Part shown: one piece after another, positions 1 through 8,139 of the stretch
Layout of the letters: each line of letters opens with the position of its first letter
Numbering within the stretch: position 1 is the first letter of the stretch
DNA from: Oxalobacter sp.
GTDB taxonomy: Bacteria; Pseudomonadota; Gammaproteobacteria; Burkholderiales; Burkholderiaceae_D
Assembly: GCA_012512465.1 (NCBI GenBank)
Contig: JAAZED010000349.1
Location: 1-28,359, forward strand
DNA: 28,359 nucleotides
Reading direction: 5' to 3'
The notes under the pieces: generated by a model
What the model saw: only the letters and a program-made list of their open reading frames with translations
Told to the model about the DNA's origin: nothing
Databases searched by the model: none
Program-made: the position numbers and the translations under genes

Positions 1-430
1 ACTGGTCGGCATGAATGGTCGGACGAAGCAGTAGCGCCACGCCAATGAAGCTGGCCAGTATGGAAAATACCAGACGCCATTCAAACCCCACTTTACGTTT
101 TACAATCCCGATAAGGAAAAGAAAGGCCGCAATCCAGATCGGCGACATGTAATTCAGTGTCACGGCTGTGGCAAGCGGAAGAAACACCAGGGCATAAAAC
201 CACAGCCCGTGCGCCGTGACGCCAACCACGCCACGCCACAGGTGCTGCCAGAAAAATGCCGTGCGAAAGCTTCCCTTCCGGGCGAGCACCACAAAAAACA
301 TGAAAATCGCCCCGATAAGACTGCGATACATGACAATCTCGGGCGTCGTATAAATGCCGGAGAGCAATTTGACGCAAACGCCCATCAGGGAAAACAGCAG
401 CGCGGCAAATACCATCCAGAGCGATTGCAT
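1..430 (-). CDS. EamA/DMT-family membrane transporter, 5' part
   Basis: Leftward reading frame, open to the window edge; about 143 N-terminal residues are visible. It begins MQSLWMVFAALLFSLMGVCV, a hydrophobic first membrane segment, followed by further hydrophobic stretches separated by short basic loops (ARKGSFR, VKRKVGFEWR). Pieces such as YTTPEIVMYRS and PLATAVTLNYMSPIW are typical of the first EamA repeat of drug/metabolite exporters (RhaT/YdcZ-like, usually about 300 residues and ten membrane segments). The ATG has an AAAGG Shine-Dalgarno sequence nine bases upstream on its strand. The substrate cannot be told: this superfamily exports amino acids, nucleotides, drugs or other metabolites. 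It diverges from xseB and is probably unrelated to it. Confidence 0.85.
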   Translation of the reverse strand, partial: MQSLWMVFAALLFSLMGVCVKLLSGIYTTPEIVMYRSLIGAIFMFFVVLARKGSFRTAFFWQHLWRGVVGVTAHGLWFYALVFLPLATAVTLNYMSPIWIAAFLFLIGIVKRKVGFEWRLVFSILASFIGVALLLRPTIHADQ

Positions 431-529
431 GAAATAATGCCTTTTAATGGTTGGGTGCCGGCTGCATCCTGGCTCTGCCTCTGTCACGATGAAAGCGCAC
501 TGAAATCATGGCATTAAACGAAGCTGGCG

Positions 530-535
530 TATAAT
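530..535 (+). promoter_or_regulatory. Possible -10 element of the xseB-ispA-dxs operon
   Basis: A perfect TATAAT lies about 85 bases before xseB in the gap after the divergent transporter. No convincing -35 hexamer is seen 16-18 bases upstream, so this is only a candidate. The rest of the 190-base gap shows nothing else recognisable. Confidence 0.35.
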
Positions 536-620
536 AATCGGTTTGAGCGCATGATTTTGCATGCGCAGGTAGTGGAGTGATTTTACACCTGCTGCCAGAA
601 CTGTTGAATGGATCGTTTTC

Positions 621-881
621 ATGTCCGATAAAACTGAAAAAAACACTGACAAAACAAAAATTGAATCCTTTGAATCCGCCATGGCCGAACTGAGCCGTCT
701 TGTTGCCCAGCTTGAGGAAGGGGAACTGCCGCTTGAAGCATCCATTACCGCTTACCAGCGTGGCGTGGAACTGGTGCGATACTGTACCGCCCAACTGGAA
801 AAAGTCGACCGGCAAATCGAAGTCCTGGACAAGGAGATGCTGAAGCCCTTTGAACCGGACAGTACAACCGAAAGCAAATGA
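621..881 (+). CDS. xseB: Exodeoxyribonuclease VII small subunit
   Basis: 86 residues, the usual length for XseB. The core SFESAMAELSRLVAQLEEGE followed by LPLEASITAYQRGVELVRYC and AQLEKVDRQIEVL is the family pattern: two amphipathic helices that bind the large subunit XseA. The XseA/XseB complex degrades single-stranded DNA to oligonucleotides in the cytoplasm and takes part in repair. The N-terminus is a short, charged, lysine/threonine-rich tail. xseA itself is not in the window. The stop codon overlaps the ATG of ispA (ATGA), so the two are translationally coupled, an arrangement common in beta- and gammaproteobacteria. The Shine-Dalgarno sequence is weak; the next in-frame ATG lies inside the conserved core, so this start is preferred. 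Confidence 0.95.
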   Translation: MSDKTEKNTDKTKIESFESAMAELSRLVAQLEEGELPLEASITAYQRGVELVRYCTAQLEKVDRQIEVLDKEMLKPFEPDSTTESK

Positions 882-1774
882 TGGCAGACCGGATTTCTTT
901 TGAAGACTGGATGCAGTCTGTACAGACGACAATGGAAGAAACGCTGTCGACCCTGCTTCCTGCTGCAACCCAAACACCTGAGCGCCTGCATGACGCCATG
1001 CGTTATGCAGTCCTGGATGGCGGAAAGCGTGTTCGCCCCCTGCTGGTATTTGCCGCAGGCGTTCTTTTTGATGCCCCTCATGCCGCCATGGCACGCGCCG
1101 CTGCGGCTGTTGAAATGATTCATGCTTATTCACTCGTTCATGACGATATGCCCTGTATGGACAATGATGTGCTACGGCGGGGCAAACCGACTGTTCATGT
1201 CCAGTACGATGAAGCCACGGCGCTTTTGGCTGGCGATGCACTCCAGTCCCAGGCATTCACCATCCTTTCACGGCAGGAGATTGACCCTGAACGCACCATC
1301 CAGATGCTGCAGATACTGAGCGAAGCCGCAGGGTCACTTGGCATGTGCGGCGGACAGGCCATTGATCTGGCAAGCGTTGGGCACAACCTTTCCCTGGAAC
1401 AGCTCGAACAGATGCACGGCCTCAAAACGGGTGCTCTGCTTGAGGCTTCCGTTTTTCTGGGTTGTCTTTGCGGGCGTTTCCCCGGTACGGATGAAGCCCG
1501 GGCGCTTCAAGCCTATACCAAAGCCATTGGCCTCGCCTTTCAGGTAGTGGATGATATTCTGGATGCAACAGCGGATTCTGAAACCCTCGGTAAAACGGCA
1601 GGCAAGGATGCAGCCGATGACAAGCCAACCTATGTCTCGATTCTCGGGCTGGACCAGTCAAGGGCGCTGGCGGAAAAACTCCGGCTTGATGCCCATCAGG
1701 CACTGGGCCTGTTTGATGAAAAAGCAGACCGGTTAAGGCAGCTTGCCGACCTGATCGTGCAGCGGGATAAATGA
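878..1774 (+). CDS. ispA: Farnesyl diphosphate synthase (short-chain polyprenyl synthase)
   Basis: 298 residues, the normal length. It condenses dimethylallyl and geranyl diphosphate with isopentenyl diphosphate to give farnesyl diphosphate, precursor of undecaprenyl phosphate and quinone side chains. The first Asp-rich motif DDMPCMDND is at residues 89-97 and the second, DDILD, at 225-229; both bind the Mg2+-diphosphate substrates. GGKRVRPLL near residue 48 is the isopentenyl diphosphate binding signature, and GGQAIDL and LKTGALL are also family-typical. The gene overlaps xseB upstream and dxs downstream by ATGA, so the three are coupled. Product chain length (C10, C15 or C20) is assigned from family resemblance and operon context, not proven. 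Confidence 0.95.
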   Translation: MMADRISFEDWMQSVQTTMEETLSTLLPAATQTPERLHDAMRYAVLDGGKRVRPLLVFAAGVLFDAPHAAMARAAAAVEMIHAYSLVHDDMPCMDNDVLRRGKPTVHVQYDEATALLAGDALQSQAFTILSRQEIDPERTIQMLQILSEAAGSLGMCGGQAIDLASVGHNLSLEQLEQMHGLKTGALLEASVFLGCLCGRFPGTDEARALQAYTKAIGLAFQVVDDILDATADSETLGKTAGKDAADDKPTYVSILGLDQSRALAEKLRLDAHQALGLFDEKADRLRQLADLIVQRDK

Positions 1775-3612
1775 TGAATCTGCTCAGCACGATTAATGAT
1801 CCGTCAGATCTGCGCAAACTGCAGCGTTCGCAGCTGGACCGGCTGGCAACTGAACTGCGTGAATTCATCATCCAGTCCGTCTCCCGTACCGGAGGCCATC
1901 TTTCTTCCAACCTGGGAACCATCGAGCTCACCATCGCACTGCATTATGTCTTCAATACGCCGGTGGATCGCCTGGTATGGGATGTCGGCCACCAGAGTTA
2001 TCCGCACAAAATCCTGACCGGACGGCGCGAACAGATGAAAACCCTGCGCCAGCTCAATGGCATGTCCGGCTTTCCCAGGCGCTCGGAAAGCGAGTATGAT
2101 GCATTTGGCACTGCACACTCTTCCACGTCCATTTCCGCCGCCTTGGGAATGGCGATGGCTGCCCGGCTCAAGGAGGAAACCTATCATTCCATTGCCGTTA
2201 TCGGTGACGGCGCCTTGACGGGTGGCATGGCTTTTGAAGCACTGAATAACGCCGGTGTTTATGAAAACATTAAAATGCTGGTGATACTCAATGATAATGA
2301 CATGTCCATTTCCCCACCGGTCGGCGCCTTGAATCGTCATCTGGCACGCCTGATATCCGGCAAATTCTATACTGCCGCCAGAAATGTCGGGAAAATGCTT
2401 CCCACGCCGGTACAGGAAATTGCCAAACGCCTTGAAGAACATGCCAAGGGCATGATTGTGCCGGCAACGCTTTTTGAGGAATTCGGCTTCAATTATATCG
2501 GTCCCATTGATGGTCATGACCTGGATTCCCTGATTCCGACCCTGCAAAACCTCAAACAGCTTGACGGTCCGCAGTTCCTGCATGTGGTGACCAAAAAAGG
2601 GCAGGGATACAAGCTGGCAGAAGCTGATCCGATCCTGTATCACGGATTGGGCAAATTCAGCCCGGAAGAAGGCGTCAAACCGGTTGTTTCTGCACGTCCC
2701 GCCTACACGGATGTTTTTGGCAAGTGGCTGTGCGACACGGCATTTCAGGACAACCGTCTTGTCGGCATTACCCCTGCCATGCGGGAAGGTTCCGGCATGG
2801 TGCAGTTTGCATCGCAATATCCGGACCGCTATTTTGATGTGGGTATTGCTGAACAACATGCAGTGACCTTTGCTGCCGGACTGGCCTGTGAAGGACTCAA
2901 GCCGGTTGTAGCCATCTACTCCACCTTCATGCAACGCGCCTATGATCAGCTGATTCATGATGTCGCCCTGCAGAACCTGGATGTCACCTTTGCCCTTGAC
3001 CGGGCCGGGCTGGTAGGCGCCGATGGCGCAACCCACGCCGGCAACTACGATATGGCCTACCTGCGCTGTATTCCCAATATGGTCATCATGGCGCCAGCTG
3101 ACGAAAATGAGTCGCGTCAAATGCTTTCCACAGCTTTCCACTATAATGGACCCGCAGCGGTTCGCTATCCGCGGGGTCATGGCCCCGGTGTACCGGTCAG
3201 TGAAGACTTCGCCACGATACCGGTTGGCAAGGCAGAAAAACGGCGCGAAGGCCGAACCATTGCCATACTGGCTTTTGGCAGCATGCTTGCCCCGGCATTA
3301 CAGGCAGCAGAAAAGCTGGATGCAACCGTCGTCAACATGCGCTTTGTCAAACCACTGGATGAAGACCTGATTCTGGAAATGGCAGAAACACATACCGCAT
3401 TTGTCACCCTTGAAGAAGGAACCATTGCAGGTGGCGCCGGTGCAGCAGTAGCGGAATATCTCTCTGAAGCGGGAATCACGCTGCCGGTAATGATGCTGGG
3501 CCTGCCCGATGAATTTATCGAACATGGTGAAGTCGGGCAACTCCTCTCCCTGCACAGGCTGGACGCAGACGGGATTGTGGAAACCATCAGGGAACGGTTT
3601 CCCGCAGAATAA
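1771..3612 (+). CDS. dxs: 1-deoxy-D-xylulose-5-phosphate synthase
   Basis: 613 residues, near the usual 620. It makes 1-deoxyxylulose 5-phosphate from pyruvate and glyceraldehyde 3-phosphate with thiamine diphosphate, the entry step of the MEP isoprenoid route and a branch point to thiamine and pyridoxal. [19 protein letters not shown] is the N-terminal signature. GDG at residues 145-147, followed by [15 protein letters not shown], is the thiamine diphosphate/Mg2+ site. IAEQHA carries the catalytic Glu (E361), and [15 protein letters not shown] is the pyrimidine-domain motif. A transketolase C-terminal domain follows. The start overlaps the ispA stop (ATGATGA). Together with ispA it places isoprenoid supply in one transcription unit. 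Confidence 0.97.
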   Translation: MMNLLSTINDPSDLRKLQRSQLDRLATELREFIIQSVSRTGGHLSSNLGTIELTIALHYVFNTPVDRLVWDVGHQSYPHKILTGRREQMKTLRQLNGMSGFPRRSESEYDAFGTAHSSTSISAALGMAMAARLKEETYHSIAVIGDGALTGGMAFEALNNAGVYENIKMLVILNDNDMSISPPVGALNRHLARLISGKFYTAARNVGKMLPTPVQEIAKRLEEHAKGMIVPATLFEEFGFNYIGPIDGHDLDSLIPTLQNLKQLDGPQFLHVVTKKGQGYKLAEADPILYHGLGKFSPEEGVKPVVSARPAYTDVFGKWLCDTAFQDNRLVGITPAMREGSGMVQFASQYPDRYFDVGIAEQHAVTFAAGLACEGLKPVVAIYSTFMQRAYDQLIHDVALQNLDVTFALDRAGLVGADGATHAGNYDMAYLRCIPNMVIMAPADENESRQMLSTAFHYNGPAAVRYPRGHGPGVPVSEDFATIPVGKAEKRREGRTIAILAFGSMLAPALQAAEKLDATVVNMRFVKPLDEDLILEMAETHTAFVTLEEGTIAGGAGAAVAEYLSEAGITLPVMMLGLPDEFIEHGEVGQLLSLHRLDADGIVETIRERFPAE

Positions 3613-3677
3613 CCGAGGCAACGCTTCAGGGAATTTGAAAAAACAGGTGCAGTTGATGTACCTTTAAAGGCTTTATC

Positions 3678-4571
3678 ATGAATTTACGCGATACATGCAC
3701 TTATGCGGCAGACTGGGACAGGGTTTCAGCAGGCTGTACATCCGATGCGGTATCAGATACGACTATGAATCTGGAAAACATTACTATCCCGGATGTGCAA
3801 AGCTCAACCGATACTAGGCGGATCGCCATACAGCGAGTCGGTGTCAAGGGCGTCAGGCACCCCTTCCGGATAAAAATCGCCTCCGGCATCCAGCCCACTG
3901 TGGGTACCTGGAACATGTACGTGCAGTTACCCGAAGATAAAAAGGGCACGCACATGTCCCGTTTTATTGCCCTGCTGGAGGAAACCAATAGAGAAAAAGC
4001 GCCCGCACTGGATGTCGCATGCTTTACCGGACTGGTCAAAAACATGCTGAAGCTGCTGGATGCTTCAGAAGGACGGATTGAAGTCACCTTTCCTTATTTC
4101 GTCAAAAAAGCAGCGCCCGTCTCCCAGGTGGAAAGCCTGCTGGATTATGAAATCACATTAACCTGCGAAATCAGGTCCGGCAATGTGGAAATCTGGCAGA
4201 AAGTCCTTGTTCCGGTCACCAGCCTTTGTCCCTGCTCACGGGAAATTTCCGCTTATGGCGCCCATAATCAGCGGTCACATATCACTGTCAATGCGCTGTT
4301 AACATCCGATTTCCCGGTGGAAGAACTGATTGCGGGCATTGAAAAGCAAGGGTCCTGTGAACTTTACGGGTTGTTAAAGCGCCCGGATGAAAAATTTGTC
4401 ACCGAACGCGCCTACGAAAACCCCAAATTTGTTGAGGATCTGGTTCGCGATGTGGCAGGTGTATTGAATGCGGACGACCGTGTGATGGCATATACCCTCG
4501 AAGCGGAAAATTTCGAATCCATACATAACCATTCCGCTTATGCCCTGATCGAATGTGATAAAAGGGCTTGA
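3678..4571 (+). CDS. folE2: GTP cyclohydrolase FolE2 (type IB)
   Basis: Converts GTP to 7,8-dihydroneopterin triphosphate, first step of folate synthesis and also a source for queuosine. It belongs to the FolE2 family, not the classical Fol[21 protein letters not shown] is the family N-terminus. CPCSREIS (C184, C186) with GAHNQRS (194-200) is the conserved metal/active-site block, and [20 protein letters not shown] is also typical. Two starts are possible. The ATG at 3678 has AAAGG seven bases upstream and gives 297 residues with an unusual 29-residue leader containing two cysteines. The ATG at 3765 gives 268 residues, matches the usual family start, but has no visible Shine-Dalgarno sequence. 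I kept the longer form because of the ribosome site. It lies 65 bases after dxs with no terminator seen between, so it may be cotranscribed. Confidence 0.93.
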   Translation: MNLRDTCTYAADWDRVSAGCTSDAVSDTTMNLENITIPDVQSSTDTRRIAIQRVGVKGVRHPFRIKIASGIQPTVGTWNMYVQLPEDKKGTHMSRFIALLEETNREKAPALDVACFTGLVKNMLKLLDASEGRIEVTFPYFVKKAAPVSQVESLLDYEITLTCEIRSGNVEIWQKVLVPVTSLCPCSREISAYGAHNQRSHITVNALLTSDFPVEELIAGIEKQGSCELYGLLKRPDEKFVTERAYENPKFVEDLVRDVAGVLNADDRVMAYTLEAENFESIHNHSAYALIECDKRA

Positions 4572-4586
4572 ACAACGCTGTTTTCT

Positions 4587-4619
4587 GTAAAAACGACGCT
4601 CACACAGCGTCGTTTTTAC
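4587..4619. terminator. Bidirectional intrinsic terminator between folE2 and the adenosyltransferase gene
   Basis: A perfect 14-bp stem, GTAAAAACGACGCT paired with AGCGTCGTTTTTAC, encloses a CACAC loop. U-rich tracts form on both strands, so it should stop both convergent transcripts. Its right arm lies inside the last codons of the leftward gene, whose stop codon sits in the loop. Confidence 0.9.
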
Positions 4620-5157
4620 TTTTCTGCCACAGTCGATCCGGTTTCCCGGCTTCCCGGTTTACAACCCGCGCATAGATAAAAAGCAGGTCCGAGAGCCGGT
4701 TGAGATATTTCCCGATCGCTTCAGAAATGTTTTCTGATTCGGCCAGCACAAAAATCGAGCGTTCAGTGCGGCGACAGACACTGCGAGCATAATGCAGCAG
4801 AGCACCTTCCCGTATCCCGCCTGGCAGGATAAATCCCTGCAGGGACAACAGATTGGCATCATATTTTTGTGCCTGGTTTTCCAGGCGTACCACCTTGTCT
4901 TCTCCCGTCAGTTTTTGGGGAGAGCCGGCCAGTTCGGCACCGATATCAAAGAGATCATTCTGTATGGCTATCAGTTCCGATTCGATTTCAGCAGACAGGT
5001 TTTCAGAAAGCAGCAAACCAATCAGGGAGTTGAGCTCGTCCACACTACCAATTGCCTCAATACGCGGGCTGGATTTTGCCACCCGGCTGCCGTCAGCCAA
5101 TGTCGTCATACCGCCATCACCCATTCTGGTCATAATTCTGATGGTTTTTTTAAACAT
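4600..5157 (-). CDS. Cob(I)alamin adenosyltransferase, PduO type
   Basis: 185 residues from the chosen start. It transfers adenosine from ATP to cob(I)alamin to make adenosylcobalamin. TRMGDGGMTTLADGSRVAK (about residues 10-28) is the N-terminal ATP-binding motif; RIEAIGSVDELNS, RSVCRRTERSI and YLNRLSDLLFIYAR are the other conserved blocks of the PduO/MMAB family. I chose the ATG at 5157 (MFKKTIRIMTR) because GGAGG lies six bases upstream. An ATG at 5172 would add five residues but places that ribosome site inside the gene. No cobalamin synthesis or uptake gene is nearby, so it probably serves salvage for a B12-dependent enzyme elsewhere. The gene diverges from pyrC and shares a terminator with folE2. 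Confidence 0.93.
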   Translation of the reverse strand: MFKKTIRIMTRMGDGGMTTLADGSRVAKSSPRIEAIGSVDELNSLIGLLLSENLSAEIESELIAIQNDLFDIGAELAGSPQKLTGEDKVVRLENQAQKYDANLLSLQGFILPGGIREGALLHYARSVCRRTERSIFVLAESENISEAIGKYLNRLSDLLFIYARVVNREAGKPDRLWQKSKNDAV

Positions 5158-5265
5158 ATTTCCCTCCCTCATGCCTTATATAACTGACATGAGCATACGT
5201 TATCCCGGTGTACAAAGTAAAATACACGCTTAAGATCAACCAATATCTTATGAGAAAGATTTTGC

Positions 5266-6312
5266 ATGTCACAAACTCGAATTGACCGAATCGAAATCAC
5301 CAGGCCGGATGACTGGCACCTGCACTTAAGAGATGGTGATACCCTCCAATCCGTTATCGGGCACTCTGCCGCCCAGTTCAAGCGGGCCATCATCATGCCT
5401 AATCTGCGTCCGCCTGTCACGACAACCGATCAAGCCATAGCTTACCGCAAGCAGATTTGTGCCGCTATTCCTTCCGCTTCCGGGTTTGAACCCCTGATGA
5501 CCCTTTATCTGACAGACAACACATCACCGGATGAAATCAGAAAAGCCAGGGAAAGCGGCATTGTTTATGCCGTAAAACTCTATCCGGCCGGTGCAACAAC
5601 CAATTCAGATGCCGGTGTTACCGATATTGCAAAATGTATGAAAACACTGGAAGCCATGCAGCTTCATGGCTTGCCGCTTCTGATGCATGGTGAGGTAACT
5701 GATCCGGAAATTGATATTTTTGACAGGGAAGCGGTTTTCATTGACCGGGTACTGCTACCTCTCAGGAAAGCCCTGCCCGAACTCCGCATTGTCTTTGAAC
5801 ATATCACAACCAAAGAAGCGGCACAGTACGTGGCACAGGCCGATGACAGGATTGGTGCAACCATTACGGCTCACCATCTTCTTTTTAACCGCAATGCGCT
5901 ATTTACCGGCGGTATCTGCCCGCATTACTATTGCCTGCCGGTTCTCAAAAGAGAAGAAAACCGGAAAGCACTCATCAAGGCAGCGACAAGCGGCAACAGC
6001 CGTTTTTTCATTGGCACGGATTCAGCCCCTCATGCAAAAGACCTGAAAGAAAATGCCTGCGGCTGTGCAGGGTGCTATACCGCCCTGCATGCCATCGAAC
6101 TGTATGCCAAAGCCTTTGATGAGAATAATGCGCTGGAGCGCTTTGAAGCCTTTGCCAGCATAAATGGTGCCCGGTTTTACAGTTTATCCCCTAATACGGA
6201 AAAAATCACCCTGGCAAGACAGCCATGGTTGATTCCTGAAGCCCTTCCTTTCGGAAAGGACAGCGTAGTCCCTTTAATGGCAGGTCAGACGCTGGAATGG
6301 AAAAAAATCTGA
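5266..6312 (+). CDS. pyrC: Dihydroorotase, PyrC type
   Basis: 348 residues, the length of the E. coli-like class II dihydroorotase. It cyclises carbamoyl-aspartate to dihydroorotate in pyrimidine synthesis. The zinc ligands are visible: HLH at H18/H20, the lysine that becomes carboxylated in KLYPAGATTN (K104), H141 in LLMHGEV, H179 in VFEHIT, and D252 in GTDSAPH. The block CGCAGCYTA near the C-terminus is also typical. The ribosome site (GAGAAAG about nine bases upstream) is moderate. The gene is monocistronic: a divergent gene lies upstream and a terminator follows directly. Confidence 0.97.
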   Translation: MSQTRIDRIEITRPDDWHLHLRDGDTLQSVIGHSAAQFKRAIIMPNLRPPVTTTDQAIAYRKQICAAIPSASGFEPLMTLYLTDNTSPDEIRKARESGIVYAVKLYPAGATTNSDAGVTDIAKCMKTLEAMQLHGLPLLMHGEVTDPEIDIFDREAVFIDRVLLPLRKALPELRIVFEHITTKEAAQYVAQADDRIGATITAHHLLFNRNALFTGGICPHYYCLPVLKREENRKALIKAATSGNSRFFIGTDSAPHAKDLKENACGCAGCYTALHAIELYAKAFDENNALERFEAFASINGARFYSLSPNTEKITLARQPWLIPEALPFGKDSVVPLMAGQTLEWKKI

Positions 6313-6343
6313 AAAACCCCCGCACTTATATGCAGGGATTTTT
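6312..6343. terminator. Intrinsic terminator after pyrC
   Basis: An A-rich left arm ending CCCCCGCA pairs imperfectly with TGCAGGGATTTTT around a CTTATA loop (about 11 pairs with internal mismatches). It ends in a T run on the + strand and an equivalent T run on the - strand, so it can also serve the convergent malic enzyme gene. Confidence 0.75.
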
Positions 6344-6359
6344 GGGTAAAAAGCCTTTG

Positions 6360-7646
6360 TCAGGAAGCTGCTTCCAGTTTTTTCCGGTAAGCTGCCATAT
6401 CAGTAATTGGCTGCCTTGCCACGCCTGAATTCATCGCTGCCTGTACCACCGCAGGCGCTATCCTGGATAACAGGCGGGTATCAAACTGCATGGGCAGGAA
6501 GTATTCCGGGCCAAATTCGAATTTTCTGCCATACATAACCTCCAGTTCCGGCTGGACCTTTTCTTCTGCAAGGGCAGCCAGCGCCCGCATTGCAGCCAAT
6601 TCCATTTCCTTGTTGATGGTACTGGCCTGGCAATCCAGCGCCCCCCTGAAAATATAAGGAAAGCACAGCGAATTATTTACCTGGTTTGGATAATCAGACC
6701 GTCCGGTTGCCATCACTACATCCGGTCGGGCTTCTTTTGCCACTTCAGGCAGGATTTCAGGCACAGGATTGGCCAGCGCAAGAATAACCGGCCTGTCTGC
6801 CATCATCCTGACCATTTCCGCTTTTAACACATTGCCTGCAGAGAGCCCAAGAAAAACATCCGCATCAGAAATGACATCTGTCAGGGTACGGTGGGGGGTA
6901 TCCTGCGCATAAACTTCCTTGTCAGGATCCATCAATGCTTTTCTGCCCTTATAGACAACCCCTTCAATATCTGTCACCCAGATATTTTTGAGAGGAAACC
7001 CGAGATCAACCAGCAGTTCCAGACACCCCAGGGCACCTGCCCCGGCACCTGATACGACCAGCTTGCTGGTTTCAATATTTTTTCCCACCATTTTCAGCGC
7101 ATTTAAAATGGCCGCACCAACCACAATTGCCGTACCATGCTGGTCATCGTGGAAAACAGGGATATTCATTCTTTCCCGCAACGTGCGCTCAATATAAAAA
7201 CACTCGGGCGCACGAATATCCTCAAGGTTGATTCCACCAAATGTCGGCTCCAGCGCAGCGACAATATCACAGAATTTATCCGGATCAAGTTCATCCACTT
7301 CCAGATCAAAAACGTTAATTCCGGCAAATTTTTTGAACAGGACGCCTTTGCCTTCCATAACAGGTTTGGAGGCTAACGCACCAATATTACCCAGTCCCAG
7401 TACTGCCGTTCCATTAGAAATCACCGCTACCAGATTGCCTTTTGTCGTGTACTGATAGGCTGTGGCAGGATCTTTATGAATTTCCTCACAGGCAGAAGCT
7501 ACGCCCGGGGTATAGGCCAGTGCAAGGTCATTCTGGTTATTGACCTGTTTGGATGGTTCCACACTGATTTTTCCAGGAACCGGATTCTGGTGAAAAGCCA
7601 GCGCACTTTGCCTGAGCTGTTCTTTTTTCTGTTCTTGTGAATTCAT
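6360..7646 (-). CDS. NAD(P)-dependent malic enzyme, short form
   Basis: 428 residues from the chosen start. It oxidatively decarboxylates malate to pyruvate. The motifs run in order: YTPGVA (45-50), LGLGNIG (83-89) with the nearby catalytic lysine in ASKPVMEGK (K94), the metal-binding EDIRAP (142-147), HDDQHGTA (166-173), and the Rossmann GAGAGALG (200-207). It ends after the malic domain, so it lacks the C-terminal phosphotransacetylase-like domain of the roughly 760-residue MaeB. NAD versus NADP preference cannot be read with confidence. The ATG at 7646 is chosen because AGAGG lies seven bases upstream; an ATG at 7682 would add 12 atypical residues and lacks a ribosome site. It reads away from the candidate replication origin. 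Confidence 0.94.
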   Translation of the reverse strand: MNSQEQKKEQLRQSALAFHQNPVPGKISVEPSKQVNNQNDLALAYTPGVASACEEIHKDPATAYQYTTKGNLVAVISNGTAVLGLGNIGALASKPVMEGKGVLFKKFAGINVFDLEVDELDPDKFCDIVAALEPTFGGINLEDIRAPECFYIERTLRERMNIPVFHDDQHGTAIVVGAAILNALKMVGKNIETSKLVVSGAGAGALGCLELLVDLGFPLKNIWVTDIEGVVYKGRKALMDPDKEVYAQDTPHRTLTDVISDADVFLGLSAGNVLKAEMVRMMADRPVILALANPVPEILPEVAKEARPDVVMATGRSDYPNQVNNSLCFPYIFRGALDCQASTINKEMELAAMRALAALAEEKVQPELEVMYGRKFEFGPEYFLPMQFDTRLLSRIAPAVVQAAMNSGVARQPITDMAAYRKKLEAAS

Positions 7647-7693
7647 ATTTATGCCTCTAGAGAAAATACATCGTGATTCCAATCAAGACAAAG

Positions 7694-7699
7694 ATTCTA
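7694..7699 (-). promoter_or_regulatory. Possible extended -10 promoter of the malic enzyme gene
   Basis: On the - strand TGA precedes TAGAAT, an extended -10 arrangement, about 48 bases before the chosen ATG. No clear -35 hexamer is seen, which is usual for extended -10 promoters. Confidence 0.4.
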
Positions 7700-7809
7700 T
7701 CAGATGCCTGATTAAAAAAATTTAATTTCATTTTGAATTAAAATGACTTCCCGTTTTTATTAATAATATTCTTTATATAAGAATAAGATTAATAAAGGCA
7801 TGTCAATTC

Positions 7810-7818
7810 TGTGGAAAA
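7810..7818 (-). promoter_or_regulatory. DnaA box (TTTTCCACA)
   Basis: TGTGGAAAA on the + strand is the reverse of TTTTCCACA, a perfect match to TTWTNCACA. It is the leftmost box of the candidate origin. Confidence 0.65.
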
Positions 7819-7954
7819 GTAATAAATAGTTCTTAAAATCAAAAAGTTATAGTATTCTTAACCCCAAGAAGAACTTTGTAATAAAGTTGGATAAAAACCA
7901 GTCAATTCAAAATACTGCTTTTATACCCAGATAATTAACTGTTTATTAACAAAA

Positions 7955-7963
7955 TTATCCACA
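7955..7963 (+). promoter_or_regulatory. DnaA box (TTATCCACA), high-affinity type
   Basis: Exact copy of the strongest E. coli DnaA box sequence, placed directly before the AT-rich block and overlapping nothing coding. Weaker matches lie 4 and 26 bases to its left. Confidence 0.75.
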
Positions 7964-8113
7964 GATCGTTAATATTATTACTTTGATAACATTAACAAAT
8001 ATATAATATTAAGATAAAATCTCTGATTAATTTATTTCTTTTAATATGATAGTGTCTGAAATATTTTTTATATTTTTCGCTCATATTATTTTCACGATAA
8101 AGATAAATTGGAA

Positions 8114-8129
8114 TGTTTCACGTGAAACA
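8114..8129. promoter_or_regulatory. parS centromere site bound by ParB
   Basis: TGTTTCACGTGAAACA is a perfect 16-bp palindrome and an exact match to the bacterial parS consensus. It ends 10 bases before the mnmG ATG, where a Shine-Dalgarno sequence would normally lie, and parA/parB are in the same downstream operon. ParB is expected to load here and spread, and ParA to move the origin region. It is the only exact parS I found in the window. Confidence 0.95.
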
Positions 8130-8139
8130 TTATTAAATT

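Larger units (their letters stand above)
7680..8113. other. Candidate chromosomal replication origin (oriC)
   Basis: This gap of nearly 500 bases between divergent genes is by far the most AT-rich stretch in the window. It holds two perfect DnaA boxes by the TTWTNCACA rule (7810-7818 reversed, 7955-7963 forward). Three weaker matches lie between or beside them: 7886-7894 reversed (TTATCCAAC), 7921-7929 (TTATACCCA) and 7943-7951 (TTATTAACA). An almost pure A/T block follows at about 7968-8100, suitable as an unwinding element. A perfect parS follows at 8114. Only one GATC (7964-7967) is present, so this is not a Dam/SeqA-type origin. Spot counts of G against C on the + strand switch sign here. 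E. coli also has its origin beside mnmG (gidA). Placement is inference; minimal boundaries are unknown. Confidence 0.7.

Noticed and set aside
444..1256. Leftward open frame opposite xseB and ispA (270 codons)
   Set aside because: It runs through two confidently identified genes and has no family-like pattern or ribosome site.
1804..3180. Long open frame on the - strand opposite dxs (458 codons)
   Set aside because: It has no recognisable protein motif, and the + strand clearly encodes Dxs with all active-site motifs; such shadow frames are common opposite well-biased genes.
8002..8007. TATAAT as the -10 of mnmG
   Set aside because: The nearest -35-like TTGATA is only 13 bases away, and such AT-rich sequence gives many chance matches.
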